Assembly: GCA_019310865.1 (NCBI GenBank)
Contig: JAFDDL010000138.1
Coordinates: 1-8,448, forward strand
Source of the DNA: Deltaproteobacteria bacterium
GTDB lineage: Bacteria; Desulfobacterota; Desulfobacteria; Desulfobacterales; JAFDDL01
Direction of reading: 5' to 3'
Length of the DNA stretch: 8,448 nucleotides
Shown: one piece after another, positions 1-6,523 of the stretch
How the letters are laid out: every line of letters begins with the position of its first letter
How positions within the stretch are numbered: the stretch's first letter is position 1
Translations under genes and position numbers: made by a program
The notes under the pieces: generated by a model
Told to the model about the DNA's origin: nothing
Seen by the model: only the letters and a program-made list of their open reading frames with translations
Databases searched by the model: none

Positions 1-238
1 GGGTCCGCTCACTTTCATTATGCTCATGATAGCTGATCAGCGATGCTCGAATATGATGGTGTGCCAATAATTTCCCTGCATAGCGGGTATCTTCCGCGGC
101 AACCAGGTCCACCGCCCGTAGAATCGACAATGCACGAAGTGTGATATCATCCAGATGCCCGATGGGCCCGCCCATCACATAGAGGGTCCCGATGCCATTG
201 GTGGTTCGGACATCATTTTCAGGCGATTTCAAAGGCAT
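1..238 (-). CDS. rsmI: RsmI, 16S rRNA (cytidine-1402-2'-O)-methyltransferase, N-terminal part
   Basis: Only the first 79 codons are present; the gene runs off the left edge. RsmI uses SAM to 2'-O-methylate C1402 in the decoding centre of 16S rRNA, working with RsmH. The fragment shows the N-terminal signature of the family: GTLYVMGGPIGHLDD at residues 18-31, then ITLRAL, VDLVAAEDTRYAGKLL at about 43-58, and ISYHEHNE at 68-75. The usual motif is TPIGNL; here it reads GPIGHL, a change of Thr and Asn in the SAM-binding loop. The start is fixed as ATG at 238 because an in-frame TAA lies two codons upstream (242-244). The start overlaps the end of yraN by 20 bp, which suggests translational coupling as the last visible gene of the ffh operon. 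The Shine-Dalgarno is weak. Identity is very likely despite truncation. Confidence 0.93.
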   Translation of the reverse strand, partial: MPLKSPENDVRTTNGIGTLYVMGGPIGHLDDITLRALSILRAVDLVAAEDTRYAGKLLAHHHIRASLISYHEHNESERT

Positions 239-593
239 TTTTTATGATCTCGACCACCGGCAGATTGTTTTGAAACGTAATGGAAACCACGTCAAAACGC
301 CCCTTTCGGTTGTTCTGGCGCGTGGTCTTCAGGTAATAGAGGGCAACTTGAGATATTTTTCTTTTCTTTCGATATGTTACAGCCCATTTGGGGTCACCGT
401 AACGGTTAGACCGTCTGGTTTTGACCTCAATGAACGCAATGGTATCGTTGTCCAGTGCAATGATATCAATCTCGCCGAACTTTGTGCGAAAATTTCGGGT
501 CAGTATTTTATAGCCATTTTGTTTTAAATATTTCACGGCAATGGTTTCACCGTGGCAACCGGTTTTAAGATGCGGGGCGTCCATTTGGCACAT
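219..593 (-). CDS. yraN: YraN/UPF0102 family nuclease-fold protein
   Basis: This is a 124-residue protein, the usual length for the UPF0102 family. The family has a restriction-endonuclease-like (PD-(D/E)xK) fold and its cellular role is not settled; genes of this type commonly sit beside rnhB, as here. Visible family features are a short N-terminal helix region with YLKQNGYKILTRNFR (about 22-36), the core GEIDIIA (40-46), the IAFIEVKTR strand (52-60) supplying Asp43 and the Glu56-x-Lys58 pair, and RFDVVS (99-104). Two starts are nearly equal. ATG at 593 has AAAGG eight bases upstream. ATG at 584 (codon 4) has AAGGA eight bases upstream, matches the anti-SD slightly better, and would give 121 residues. 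Both overlap the end of rnhB (29 or 20 bp), and the 3' end overlaps rsmI by 20 bp, so the three genes are probably coupled. Confidence 0.93.
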   Translation of the reverse strand: MCQMDAPHLKTGCHGETIAVKYLKQNGYKILTRNFRTKFGEIDIIALDNDTIAFIEVKTRRSNRYGDPKWAVTYRKKRKISQVALYYLKTTRQNNRKGRFDVVSITFQNNLPVVEIIKNAFEIA

Positions 594-1194
594 CCTTCAC
601 ACCTTTGAAGCTTTTACGGTGGATGGGACAACACCCGAAGGCCTGAATGGCCTCCCGGTGTGCCTGGGTGGGGTAACCTTTGTGTCGAGCAAAATTGTAT
701 TGTGGGTACTGCTGATCAAATCGGCGCATGAGATCATCCCGGGTTTCCTTGGCGACAATGGAGGCTGCCGCCACGGATATACTTCGAGCGTCTCCTTTTA
801 TGATAGCTGCCTGGGGAAGATCAGCGTCGATCTTGAATATCCCGTCAACGAGCAAATAGTCCGGAACAATTGAAAGATTCTCGACGGCCTTGACCATGGC
901 CAGAAGCGATGCCTGCAAAATGTTGATTCGATCAATTTCCTGCGCCCCGACGATGCCGACGCCGATATCATCCGCATGATTTCGAATCGCTTCAAAAAGA
1001 ACGGCGCGCTTTTTTGCAGACAGTTTTTTCGAATCCGTTACACCGCTTACGGAAAAAGACGCCGGCAACACCACAGCCGCCGCCACCACCGGGCCGGCCA
1101 ACGGACCGCGTCCGGCTTCGTCGATACCGGCAATGCGCGCAAAGCCTTTTTTGCGTGCCTGGCTTTCAAAAAACCAAAGATCCGGATCCATCAT
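565..1194 (-). CDS. rnhB: Ribonuclease HII
   Basis: RNase HII cleaves the RNA strand of RNA-DNA hybrids and starts removal of single ribonucleotides misincorporated in DNA. The 209-residue product has the full set of family motifs. GIDEAGRGPLAGPVVAAAV (residues 23-41) carries metal ligands Asp25 and Glu26. TDSKKLS is at 53-59, LLVDGIF at 114-120 supplies Asp117, and IKGDARSISVAAASIVAK (132-149) supplies Asp135. The C-terminal part has the typical HKGYPTQAH segment (171-179) and CPIHRKSF (189-196). Two adjacent ATGs begin the gene (1194 and 1191). The only SD-like site sits almost on top of the first ATG, so 1191 may be the one used. The gene follows rplS after 7 bp and overlaps yraN, within the same operon. 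Confidence 0.97.
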   Translation of the reverse strand: MMDPDLWFFESQARKKGFARIAGIDEAGRGPLAGPVVAAAVVLPASFSVSGVTDSKKLSAKKRAVLFEAIRNHADDIGVGIVGAQEIDRINILQASLLAMVKAVENLSIVPDYLLVDGIFKIDADLPQAAIIKGDARSISVAAASIVAKETRDDLMRRFDQQYPQYNFARHKGYPTQAHREAIQAFGCCPIHRKSFKGVKDVPNGRPAS

Positions 1195-1195
1195 T

Positions 1196-1201
1196 ACCTT
1201 T
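1196..1201 (-). promoter_or_regulatory. Weak ribosome binding site of rnhB
   Basis: AAAGGT is the only SD-like sequence ahead of rnhB. It ends 1 base before the ATG at 1194 and 4 bases before the ATG at 1191. The spacing therefore favours the second ATG, or re-initiation by ribosomes finishing rplS a few bases upstream. Confidence 0.45.
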
Positions 1202-1549
1202 CTAGGTGAATCGGCGCTCTTTAATTCGAGCGGCCTTTCCCCTCAGTTTTCTCAGGTAGTATATTTTCGCACGCCGAACCCGACCGCGCGTCACCACCTC
1301 GATCCTGTCAATCGCAGGTGAGTGAAGCGGAAAAATACGCTCGACGCCAACACCGTAGGATACCTTGCGGACGGTAAAGGATGCACTGGAGAGGCTTCCG
1401 CGCTTGCTGATCACCACACCCTGGAACACCTGGATTCGCTCTTTTTCACCCTCTTTGATTTTTACATGAACTTTAACGGTATCCCCCGAACCAAAATTCG
1501 GCAGATCCATTCGCATCATCTCTCGTTGAAGTTGTGTAATCTTTTCCAT
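1202..1549 (-). CDS. rplS: 50S ribosomal protein bL19
   Basis: The 115-residue product is a standard-length bL19, a protein at the 30S-50S interface of the ribosome. Family landmarks are [16 protein letters not shown] (19-34), [14 protein letters not shown] (38-51), the [21 protein letters not shown] stretch (58-78), [16 protein letters not shown] (80-95) and [15 protein letters not shown] (97-111). The start ATG at 1549 is preceded by GGAGAAGG (1553-1560), a good ribosome binding site with the GGAG part 7 bases from the ATG. The gene lies 28 bp after the SPOUT methyltransferase gene and 7 bp before rnhB. Its place downstream of trmD matches the widespread rpsP-rimM-trmD-rplS operon. Confidence 0.99.
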   Translation of the reverse strand: MEKITQLQREMMRMDLPNFGSGDTVKVHVKIKEGEKERIQVFQGVVISKRGSLSSASFTVRKVSYGVGVERIFPLHSPAIDRIEVVTRGRVRRAKIYYLRKLRGKAARIKERRFT

Positions 1550-1577
1550 ATTCCTTCTCCCATTCTATGAAGTGGGT

Positions 1578-2156
1578 TTAAATTCCCTGGTCCCCCAACA
1601 ACCTGTCCAAAACAATGGCAACAGCCGATCGAACCGACAGATGATTATATCCGGTACCGGTTGCAATGGGCGCCAATGTATAGTCTGCGGCCTGAATAAG
1701 TGGCTCGGCCAAGCCCCACGCCGTTCCAAAAACCAATAGAAACGGATCGTGTTCCGTCAGTAAATTGCGAAGCCGGCCAAAACCGATTCTCCCGGCACCT
1801 TGCCGGGCACTGGTGGCAACGGTGTTGGGCGCTTTTCCTTCGATCCGTGAAATGTCCGCTTCAACGGCCGCCAGCGTTGGGGCCACTTGGACCAACGCCA
1901 GCGCATCACGCCGCTTCGGGTGACGCATCCCACCGCTGCCGGATGTCCAATGGGAAATAATCTTTTGCACCAGTCCCTGTTGATCCGTCAGCGGGGTAAC
2001 CACATAGTAACCGCGGCCGCCGTACGTTTTTACCGCTCTGGCAATATCATGCAAATCCAGGTTTGTCACCGCCGAAGCGATAATATCTCCCTGTTTATTG
2101 ACCACCGGATGATGAACCAGGGCGACATAGACTTTGGGCTTCAATAAGGTCTGCAA
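1578..2156 (-). CDS. SPOUT-superfamily RNA methyltransferase (Tm1570-like) next to TrmD
   Basis: The product is about 192 residues and belongs to the TrmD-associated SPOUT RNA methyltransferases typified by Thermotoga Tm1570. Members are expected to use SAM and to form knotted dimers; the RNA target is not established to my knowledge. Visible features are VYVALVHHPVVNK (9-21), SAVTNLDLHDIARAVKTYG (28-46), YYVVTPL (50-56), and the knot/SAM region LVFGTAWGLAEPLI (141-154) followed by YNHLSVRSAVAIVLDRLLG (170-188). The start is unusual. The frame opens after a TGA at 2175-2177 and contains no ATG or GTG before the conserved region. The first usable codon is TTG at 2156, with GGGA just upstream; TTG at 2144 is an alternative. 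This creates a 62-bp out-of-phase overlap with trmD. In some bacteria the two enzymes are known as one natural fusion, so a frameshifted fusion is a second possibility. Confidence 0.88.
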   Translation of the reverse strand: MQTLLKPKVYVALVHHPVVNKQGDIIASAVTNLDLHDIARAVKTYGGRGYYVVTPLTDQQGLVQKIISHWTSGSGGMRHPKRRDALALVQVAPTLAAVEADISRIEGKAPNTVATSARQGAGRIGFGRLRNLLTEHDPFLLVFGTAWGLAEPLIQAADYTLAPIATGTGYNHLSVRSAVAIVLDRLLGDQGI

Positions 2157-2883
2157 GATCCCGTTGCCATTTTTTCAGTATCTCGACCTCGATCGGTTTC
2201 AGAGACCTGTTTTTCAAAAGATCGGGCCGTTTCAAAAATGTTCGAATCACGGCATTTTCCAAGCGCCAGGATTCGATATTCCGATGATTTCCGGACAATA
2301 AGACATCCGGAACCGATTCACCTTCGAAGCATCCCGGCCGCGTATAATGGGCGTGTTCCAGCAACCCGTCGGTAAAAGACTCTTTTTCGGCCGAATCGTG
2401 CCCGCCCAGTACGCCCGGTATGAGCCGAGTAATCGCTTCGATGATCATCATGGCCGGCAATTCACCACCCGTGAGTACGACATCACCGATGGAAACTTCA
2501 TAATCAATCTGGTTTTGACAGATCCGCTCATCAACGCCCTCATAGCGGCCGCAAACCAGAACCATACTCTCAAATCCGGCCATTTGCTCGGCCAGAACCT
2601 GGTCAAAAGGCCGTCCCTGGGGCGACAGCAACACCGTTCCGGCCCCGGGCAGTCGGTCCTGAATCGATCGGATCGCGCCGGCCAAGGGTTCGGGCTTCAT
2701 CACCATTCCACACCCGCCACCATATGGCCTGTCGTCCGTCATACTATGGCGATCCAAGGCGAAATCACGCAAGTTCACAGCCTCGGCTGATATCTGTCCC
2801 TGCTCAATGGCGCGCCGGATGATGCCGTAATTTAAAAAGCTGCGAAACATCTCCGGGAAAATGGTTAATACAACAAAATTCAT
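2095..2883 (-). CDS. trmD: tRNA (guanine-N1-)-methyltransferase TrmD
   Basis: TrmD methylates N1 of G37 next to the anticodon, which prevents +1 frameshifting. It is normally essential. The 262-residue product begins MNFVVLTIFPEMF and has all the key motifs: FALDRHSMTDDRPYGGGCGM (41-60), LSPQGRPFDQ (86-95), CGRYEGVDER (111-120) and SIGDVVLTGGE (131-141) of the trefoil-knot SAM site, and ESFTDGLLEHAHYTRP (168-183) with the catalytic-type Asp172. A longer frame to a TTG at 2910 exists, but the residues before MNFVV are not family-like and the TTG lacks an SD, so ATG at 2883, preceded by TAAGGAA, is chosen. The gene lies 36 bp after rimM. Its C-terminal tail after EILKKWQRDLADLIEA (232-249 region) is encoded within the overlap with the downstream methyltransferase and looks non-conserved (SLCRPGSSSGGQ). 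Confidence 0.98.
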   Translation of the reverse strand: MNFVVLTIFPEMFRSFLNYGIIRRAIEQGQISAEAVNLRDFALDRHSMTDDRPYGGGCGMVMKPEPLAGAIRSIQDRLPGAGTVLLSPQGRPFDQVLAEQMAGFESMVLVCGRYEGVDERICQNQIDYEVSIGDVVLTGGELPAMMIIEAITRLIPGVLGGHDSAEKESFTDGLLEHAHYTRPGCFEGESVPDVLLSGNHRNIESWRLENAVIRTFLKRPDLLKNRSLKPIEVEILKKWQRDLADLIEAQSLCRPGSSSGGQ

Positions 2884-2919
2884 TTCCTTACCGGCGACCC
2901 GAATACCCAAAATGGTTTG

Positions 2920-3471
2920 CTAAGTATCATCCCGGCCCAAGCCTTTTGGAAGGCAAACCTGCATTTTCCCATTATCGAGGTCTATGGCGTCAACCACCGA
3001 TGATAAAGCCGGAATGAGCACTTCATAGTCGCTTCCCCGATCCGGGTCTGTTACCACATACACATCATTGCTGCCGGTAGGCATGATTGACGTGAGGATG
3101 CCCAGATATCTTTCATCTTCGTATACAGCCAGCCCCATCAACTCGAACCAGTAATAGGTGCCCTCATCCAGCTTCTTAAGGGCTGATTTGGGCAAATGGA
3201 TAGTCGATCCGATCAGACGTTCCGCGGCTTCCCGATCGGATACACCCGAAAATGAAATCAGCAAACCGCTTTTATGCGGCTTTGTCCATCGAATCCGGTA
3301 TGTCTGCTCACTACCGCCCTGCTCAAAAAGAAGCAACGGTCCATCGACCTCAAAAACAATGATCGAATCGGCATAAGAGATGACCTTTACCACGCCGCGA
3401 ATTCCATGGGCGCCGGTTATCTTGCCGATGAGAACCCCGTCCGGCGTGTCCGGATTATTCAATAATCTCAA
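2920..3471 (-). CDS. rimM: Ribosome maturation factor RimM
   Basis: RimM assists assembly of the 30S head by binding uS19 and 16S rRNA precursors. The product is 183 residues, of normal size. The N-terminal RimM domain shows [18 protein letters not shown] (13-30) and [13 protein letters not shown] (76-88). The C-terminal PRC-barrel domain shows [12 protein letters not shown] (106-117), TGSNDVYVV (132-140) and [10 protein letters not shown] (151-160). No ATG or GTG occurs ahead of the conserved region. The start is therefore a TTG, either 3471 with GGACGG upstream, or 3462. With the first, the gene overlaps the end of khpA by 17 bp, which suggests coupled translation. Order and neighbours match the classic rpsP-rimM-trmD-rplS operon. 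Confidence 0.96.
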   Translation of the reverse strand: MRLLNNPDTPDGVLIGKITGAHGIRGVVKVISYADSIIVFEVDGPLLLFEQGGSEQTYRIRWTKPHKSGLLISFSGVSDREAAERLIGSTIHLPKSALKKLDEGTYYWFELMGLAVYEDERYLGILTSIMPTGSNDVYVVTDPDRGSDYEVLIPALSSVVDAIDLDNGKMQVCLPKGLGRDDT

Positions 3472-3685
3472 GAACCGTCCGTTTTTTTACCTTTGCCGAG
3501 GCCGCATTTAAAATGGTTCGCATGGCCCGTGCCGTTCGGCCCTGTTTGCCGATCACCTTCCCGAGGTCTTCTTTTGCAACTTTTAACTCCAACACAGAGG
3601 TCTGATTTCCTTCGACTTCCTCGACTGAAACCTGCTCGGGGTTGTCCACTAGAGCTTGAGCGATGTCTTTGATCAGTTCTTTCAT
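3455..3685 (-). CDS. khpA: KH-domain RNA-binding protein KhpA (YlqC family)
   Basis: This is a 76-residue single-KH-domain protein. The family binds RNA and, in Gram-positive bacteria, partners KhpB/EloR; here no partner is visible. The KH signature is at residues 42-52, [11 protein letters not shown], with the GxxG loop GKQG at 46-49, followed by an Arg-rich helix and the closing strand [11 protein letters not shown] (65-75). The ATG at 3685 has a perfect AAGGAGG (3693-3699) seven bases upstream, the best ribosome binding site in the operon. The gene sits between rpsP (90-bp gap holding a hairpin) and rimM (17-bp overlap), the standard location for this family. Confidence 0.96.
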   Translation of the reverse strand: MKELIKDIAQALVDNPEQVSVEEVEGNQTSVLELKVAKEDLGKVIGKQGRTARAMRTILNAASAKVKKRTVLEIIE

Positions 3686-3748
3686 AGCGCAGCCTCCTTG
3701 GTTGGTGTTTGCGTATCGAGTTCCACTACGGCGATAAAACCTATATAG

Positions 3749-3772
3749 TGCCCATCCACAAATGGATGGGCA
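3749..3772 (-). promoter_or_regulatory. Intercistronic hairpin between rpsP and khpA
   Basis: A perfect 10-bp inverted repeat, TGCCCATCCA and TGGATGGGCA, encloses a 4-base loop (TTTG in the transcript). It begins 3 bases after the rpsP stop codon. The tail on the transcript is CTATATAGGTTTT, not a clean U-run, so it is a poor intrinsic terminator. It may attenuate transcription partially, protect the rpsP 3' end, or mark an RNA processing site. The structure is seen in the sequence; the role is inference. Confidence 0.6.
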
Positions 3773-3775
3773 TTA

Positions 3776-4030
3776 TCAAGCCGGTTGAGCCTCTTGGCTC
3801 TTTCGCTTAATTAGACTCTTGACCGTATCGGATGGGATCGCACCTTGTCCCATCCAGTAGTCGATCCGGTCTTTTTTCAAAGTAACTTCAACCGGGTCTG
3901 GACGCGGGTTGTAGGTGCCAACAATTTCCAGGAACTTGCCATCACGCGGAGCTTCTCCGTCCGCCACCACAATTCGGTAAAATGGCCTTTTCTTGGCACC
4001 GTGCCGTGCAAGTCTGATTTTCACTGACAT
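3776..4030 (-). CDS. rpsP: 30S ribosomal protein bS16
   Basis: The 84-residue product is a complete bS16, a 16S rRNA-binding protein needed for 30S assembly. Family landmarks are [20 protein letters not shown] (1-20), [22 protein letters not shown] (21-42) and the [18 protein letters not shown] segment (59-76). The ATG at 4030 is preceded by AAGGAG (4038-4043) with 7-base spacing. That SD begins on the last base of the ffh stop codon, so ribosomes ending ffh are well placed to start rpsP. The gap to ffh is 12 bp. Confidence 0.99.
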   Translation of the reverse strand: MSVKIRLARHGAKKRPFYRIVVADGEAPRDGKFLEIVGTYNPRPDPVEVTLKKDRIDYWMGQGAIPSDTVKSLIKRKSQEAQPA

Positions 4031-4042
4031 ACTGTTTCTCCT

Positions 4043-5374
4043 TCAAAAGGGCAACATACCGCGGGCCATTCCGCGCATGCCGCCTTTGTTTAATTTCTTC
4101 ATCATCTTCAGGGCTTGTGTATAATTTTTCAGCAACCGATTCACCTCCTGGATGGTGGTGCCGCTGCCTTTGGCAATTCGCTTTCGCCGGCTTCCGTTGA
4201 TAATACCGTGCTGACGCCGCTCTTTGGGTGTCATCGAATTAATGATCGCCTCAATCCGGACGAATTCTTTTTCGTCCACATCCAAGTTTTTCAGTTGCTT
4301 GTTGTTGCTAAATCCGGGAATCATTTTCAGCAGATCGCCAATCGATCCCATTTTCCGAATCTGAACCATTTGATCCCGAAAATCTTCAAGTGTAAAGCGG
4401 TTTTTTCTCAGCTTCTTTTCCAGCTCGACCGCTTTTTTCTCATCAATGACGTCCTGGGCCTTTTCAATCATGGTCAGCACATCACCCATCCCGAGGATGC
4501 GCGATGCCATTCGATCCGGATGAAAGGCCTCAAGTTCGCTCAATTTTTCACCCACGCCGACAAACTTGATCGGTTTGTGGGTAATCGCCTTGATGGAAAG
4601 CGCCGCTCCACCCCTGGCATCGCCATCCATTTTGGTCAGAATCACACCGCCGATATCGAGCGTGTTGTTAAATGCCCGGGCAATGTTCACCGCGTCCTGC
4701 CCCGTCATGGCATCGGCCACCAGGAGGATATCGGACGGTTTGGCAACATCGCGCATTCTCACCAACTCCGCCATCAACTCATCATCAATGTGAAGCCGGC
4801 CGGCGGTATCAAGCAGCAACGTATCACAGCCGGCCTGCTGCGCGGCCGTTCGAGCGTTTTTGCTGATGTCCACCGGATCCATATCGACCGACGACTGGAA
4901 AACCGGCACACCCAGCTGGTCACCGAGCTTTTTAAGTTGGTCGATGGCCGCGGGGCGGTATACATCCGCCGGCACCAGATACGGCTTGCGTCCATTTTTT
5001 CGAAGATGGACCGCTAATTTGCCGGCTGTGGTCGTTTTACCGGATCCCTGGAGCCCCACCAGCATTACAGACACCGGGCTAGTCCCGGATACATTGAGCG
5101 CCTCATGTTGCGCTCCCATCAAATCGGTCAACGCCTCATTGACAATTTTAACGACCTGCTGGCCGGGCGTGAGGCTTGCCATGACCTCTTTCCCCAAAGC
5201 CCGGACCTTGATATCGGCGATCAGCTTTTTGGCCACCTTGTAGTGGACATCCGCCTCGAGAAGCGCCATGCGAACCTCCCGAAGGCCGTCCTGGACGTTT
5301 TTTTCCGTCAGCTTTCCGTGGCCTTTAAGCTGTTTAAATACCGCATTGAGTTTGTCGCTTAAATTCTCGAACAT
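4043..5374 (-). CDS. ffh: Signal recognition particle GTPase Ffh (SRP54)
   Basis: Ffh with 4.5S RNA forms the bacterial signal recognition particle, which delivers ribosomes making membrane proteins to FtsY at the inner membrane. The 443-residue product has the N-domain helices (about 1-90), then the NG GTPase with G1 loop GLQGSGKT (107-114), PADVYRPAA (135-143), DTAGRLH (189-195) and TKMDGDARGG (247-256), then GVGEKLSELEAF (273-284). The methionine-rich M domain (about 300-443) carries the RNA-binding SRRKRIAKGSGT stretch (395-406) and a C-terminus rich in Gly and Met (GGMRGMARGM). The start ATG at 5374 has only a weak SD (CGG). It is the first gene of the long minus-strand operon, driven by the promoter at 5414-5442, and 12 bp precede rpsP. 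Confidence 0.99.
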   Translation of the reverse strand: MFENLSDKLNAVFKQLKGHGKLTEKNVQDGLREVRMALLEADVHYKVAKKLIADIKVRALGKEVMASLTPGQQVVKIVNEALTDLMGAQHEALNVSGTSPVSVMLVGLQGSGKTTTAGKLAVHLRKNGRKPYLVPADVYRPAAIDQLKKLGDQLGVPVFQSSVDMDPVDISKNARTAAQQAGCDTLLLDTAGRLHIDDELMAELVRMRDVAKPSDILLVADAMTGQDAVNIARAFNNTLDIGGVILTKMDGDARGGAALSIKAITHKPIKFVGVGEKLSELEAFHPDRMASRILGMGDVLTMIEKAQDVIDEKKAVELEKKLRKNRFTLEDFRDQMVQIRKMGSIGDLLKMIPGFSNNKQLKNLDVDEKEFVRIEAIINSMTPKERRQHGIINGSRRKRIAKGSGTTIQEVNRLLKNYTQALKMMKKLNKGGMRGMARGMLPF

Positions 5375-5410
5375 ATTTACCGACGCCCATGGATGGTACG
5401 CATTAAAACC

Positions 5411-5440
5411 TTGAAAATAGGATTAAAATGGTGCTATGTC
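5411..5440 (+). promoter_or_regulatory. Candidate promoter of rlmN
   Basis: TTGAAA (5411-5416) lies 18 bp from TATGTC (5435-5440), which is preceded by TGC and so resembles an extended -10. The start would fall near 5447, giving a leader of about 27 nt. The -10 match is poor, so this is a tentative call. It occupies nearly the same bases as the ffh promoter. Confidence 0.35.
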
Positions 5441-5442
5441 AA
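5414..5442 (-). promoter_or_regulatory. Sigma70-type promoter of the ffh operon
   Basis: On the minus strand TTGACA (5437-5442, a perfect -35 match) is separated by 17 bp from TATTTT (5414-5419, a 4 of 6 match to the -10 box). Transcription would start near 5407, leaving a 5' leader of about 33 nt before ffh. No other comparably good promoter was noticed within the ten-gene block, so this probably drives the whole operon. It overlaps the candidate rlmN promoter on the other strand. Confidence 0.72.
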
Positions 5443-5462
5443 GCAAAATCAATTGTCGAATC

Positions 5463-5466
5463 AGGG
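5463..5466 (+). promoter_or_regulatory. Ribosome binding site that sets the rlmN start
   Basis: AGGG lies seven bases ahead of the ATG at 5474. The upstream in-frame starts (from 5393) lack this and would add 27 residues that do not resemble the family. Confidence 0.55.
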
Positions 5467-5473
5467 TAACCGT

Positions 5474-6523
5474 ATGGCTTCAGAACCGATACAAAAACAA
5501 GATATCAAAGATCTTTCCAAAGATCAGCTTATTAAATGGCTTGGCAGCCACGACATCGAACCCTATCGCGCGGTTCAGATATTCAAATGGATATATGCCG
5601 GCCTGGTGGATACCTTCGATGCCATGACCAACCTCAAAAAGGACATCCGCACCCTGCTGGCAGCCCATTTTTCCATTGGACGCCTCAAAACGGTAACCAT
5701 GGAGACGTCCCGGGACGGATGCCAAAAATTCCTGTTCGAACTGTCCGACGGCCACAGCATTGAATCGGTTCTGATACCGGAGCGGACCCACGACACACTG
5801 TGCATCTCAAGTCAGGTCGGCTGCGCCCAGGGGTGCTGCTTTTGTCTCACGGCGAAAATCGGCTTCATCAGAAATCTGTCAGCTGGTGAAATCCTCTCAC
5901 AAGTCCGTGATATCCGCCGTCATGTCGGCAAAGACGCCAAATTGACCAATATCGTTTTCATGGGCATGGGCGAGCCCCTGGCCAATTACCCGGCCGTTCG
6001 AACCGCCTTATCGATTCTAACGGATAAAGAATTCGGGTTGGGCCTATCGCCTCGCAAAATAACCGTTTCCACTGCCGGCCTGATTTCGAAACTGGCGCAA
6101 TTGGGCAACGACACCGATATTCAATTGGCCGTTTCCCTCAATGCCACCGATGATGAAACCCGCAGCCGGCTCATGCCGATTAACCGGAAATACCCCATTG
6201 AAAAACTGCTCGCCGCCTGCTGGCAATATCCTTTGGCACCGAGGCGAAAAATCACCTTTGAGTACATCCTGATCAAAGGCGTCAACGATTCACCCGAAGA
6301 TGCACATCAACTGGCTCGAATACTCAAGGCCGGAAAGGCCAAGGTCAACCTCATTCCACTCAATCCACATTCGGGATGTGACCTTGAGCGACCGGATGAT
6401 GCGGTGGTGACCGCATTTCAGGAGATTCTTCACAGTCACCAGTATACCACCAGCATCCGCAAAAGCAAAGGTACGGATATTTCAGCCGCTTGCGGCCAGC
6501 TTCATGCCAGACCCTTAGAGTAA
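5474..6523 (+). CDS. rlmN: Dual-specificity RNA methyltransferase RlmN (radical SAM)
   Basis: RlmN makes 2-methyladenosine at A2503 of 23S rRNA and, in characterised members, at A37 of some tRNAs, using a [4Fe-4S] radical SAM centre and a methyl-cysteine intermediate. From ATG 5474 the product is 349 residues, a normal length. The N-terminal accessory domain includes YRAVQIFKWIY (31-41). The cluster motif CAQGCCFC gives Cys117, Cys121 and Cys124, with an extra Cys122 inside. Cys110 (TLCISSQVGC) and Cys340 (ISAACGQL) match the two catalytic cysteines of the E. coli enzyme (118 and 355). GMGEP (164-168), VSTAGL (198-203) and LAVSLNA (218-224) are also typical. An in-frame extension to 5393 exists but overlaps the promoter region. 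The gene is divergent from ffh and its last 9 bases overlap the end of the convergent PP-loop gene. Confidence 0.98.
   Translation: MASEPIQKQDIKDLSKDQLIKWLGSHDIEPYRAVQIFKWIYAGLVDTFDAMTNLKKDIRTLLAAHFSIGRLKTVTMETSRDGCQKFLFELSDGHSIESVLIPERTHDTLCISSQVGCAQGCCFCLTAKIGFIRNLSAGEILSQVRDIRRHVGKDAKLTNIVFMGMGEPLANYPAVRTALSILTDKEFGLGLSPRKITVSTAGLISKLAQLGNDTDIQLAVSLNATDDETRSRLMPINRKYPIEKLLAACWQYPLAPRRKITFEYILIKGVNDSPEDAHQLARILKAGKAKVNLIPLNPHSGCDLERPDDAVVTAFQEILHSHQYTTSIRKSKGTDISAACGQLHARPLE

Noticed and set aside
541..873. 110-codon open frame on the plus strand
   Set aside because: It lies antisense to rnhB and yraN, both of which are supported by conserved catalytic motifs.
2347..2790. 147-codon open frame on the plus strand
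   Set aside because: It is fully antisense to trmD, with low-complexity His/Gln-rich content and no supporting ribosome binding site.
4115..5017. 300-codon open frame on the plus strand
   Set aside because: It is antisense to ffh over its whole length, has no family-like motifs, and ffh is certain. It is a by-product of codon use in ffh.
5393..5473. 27-codon N-terminal extension of rlmN
   Set aside because: It overlaps the promoter region, lacks a ribosome binding site, and does not resemble RlmN N-termini; ATG 5474 has AGGG at good spacing.
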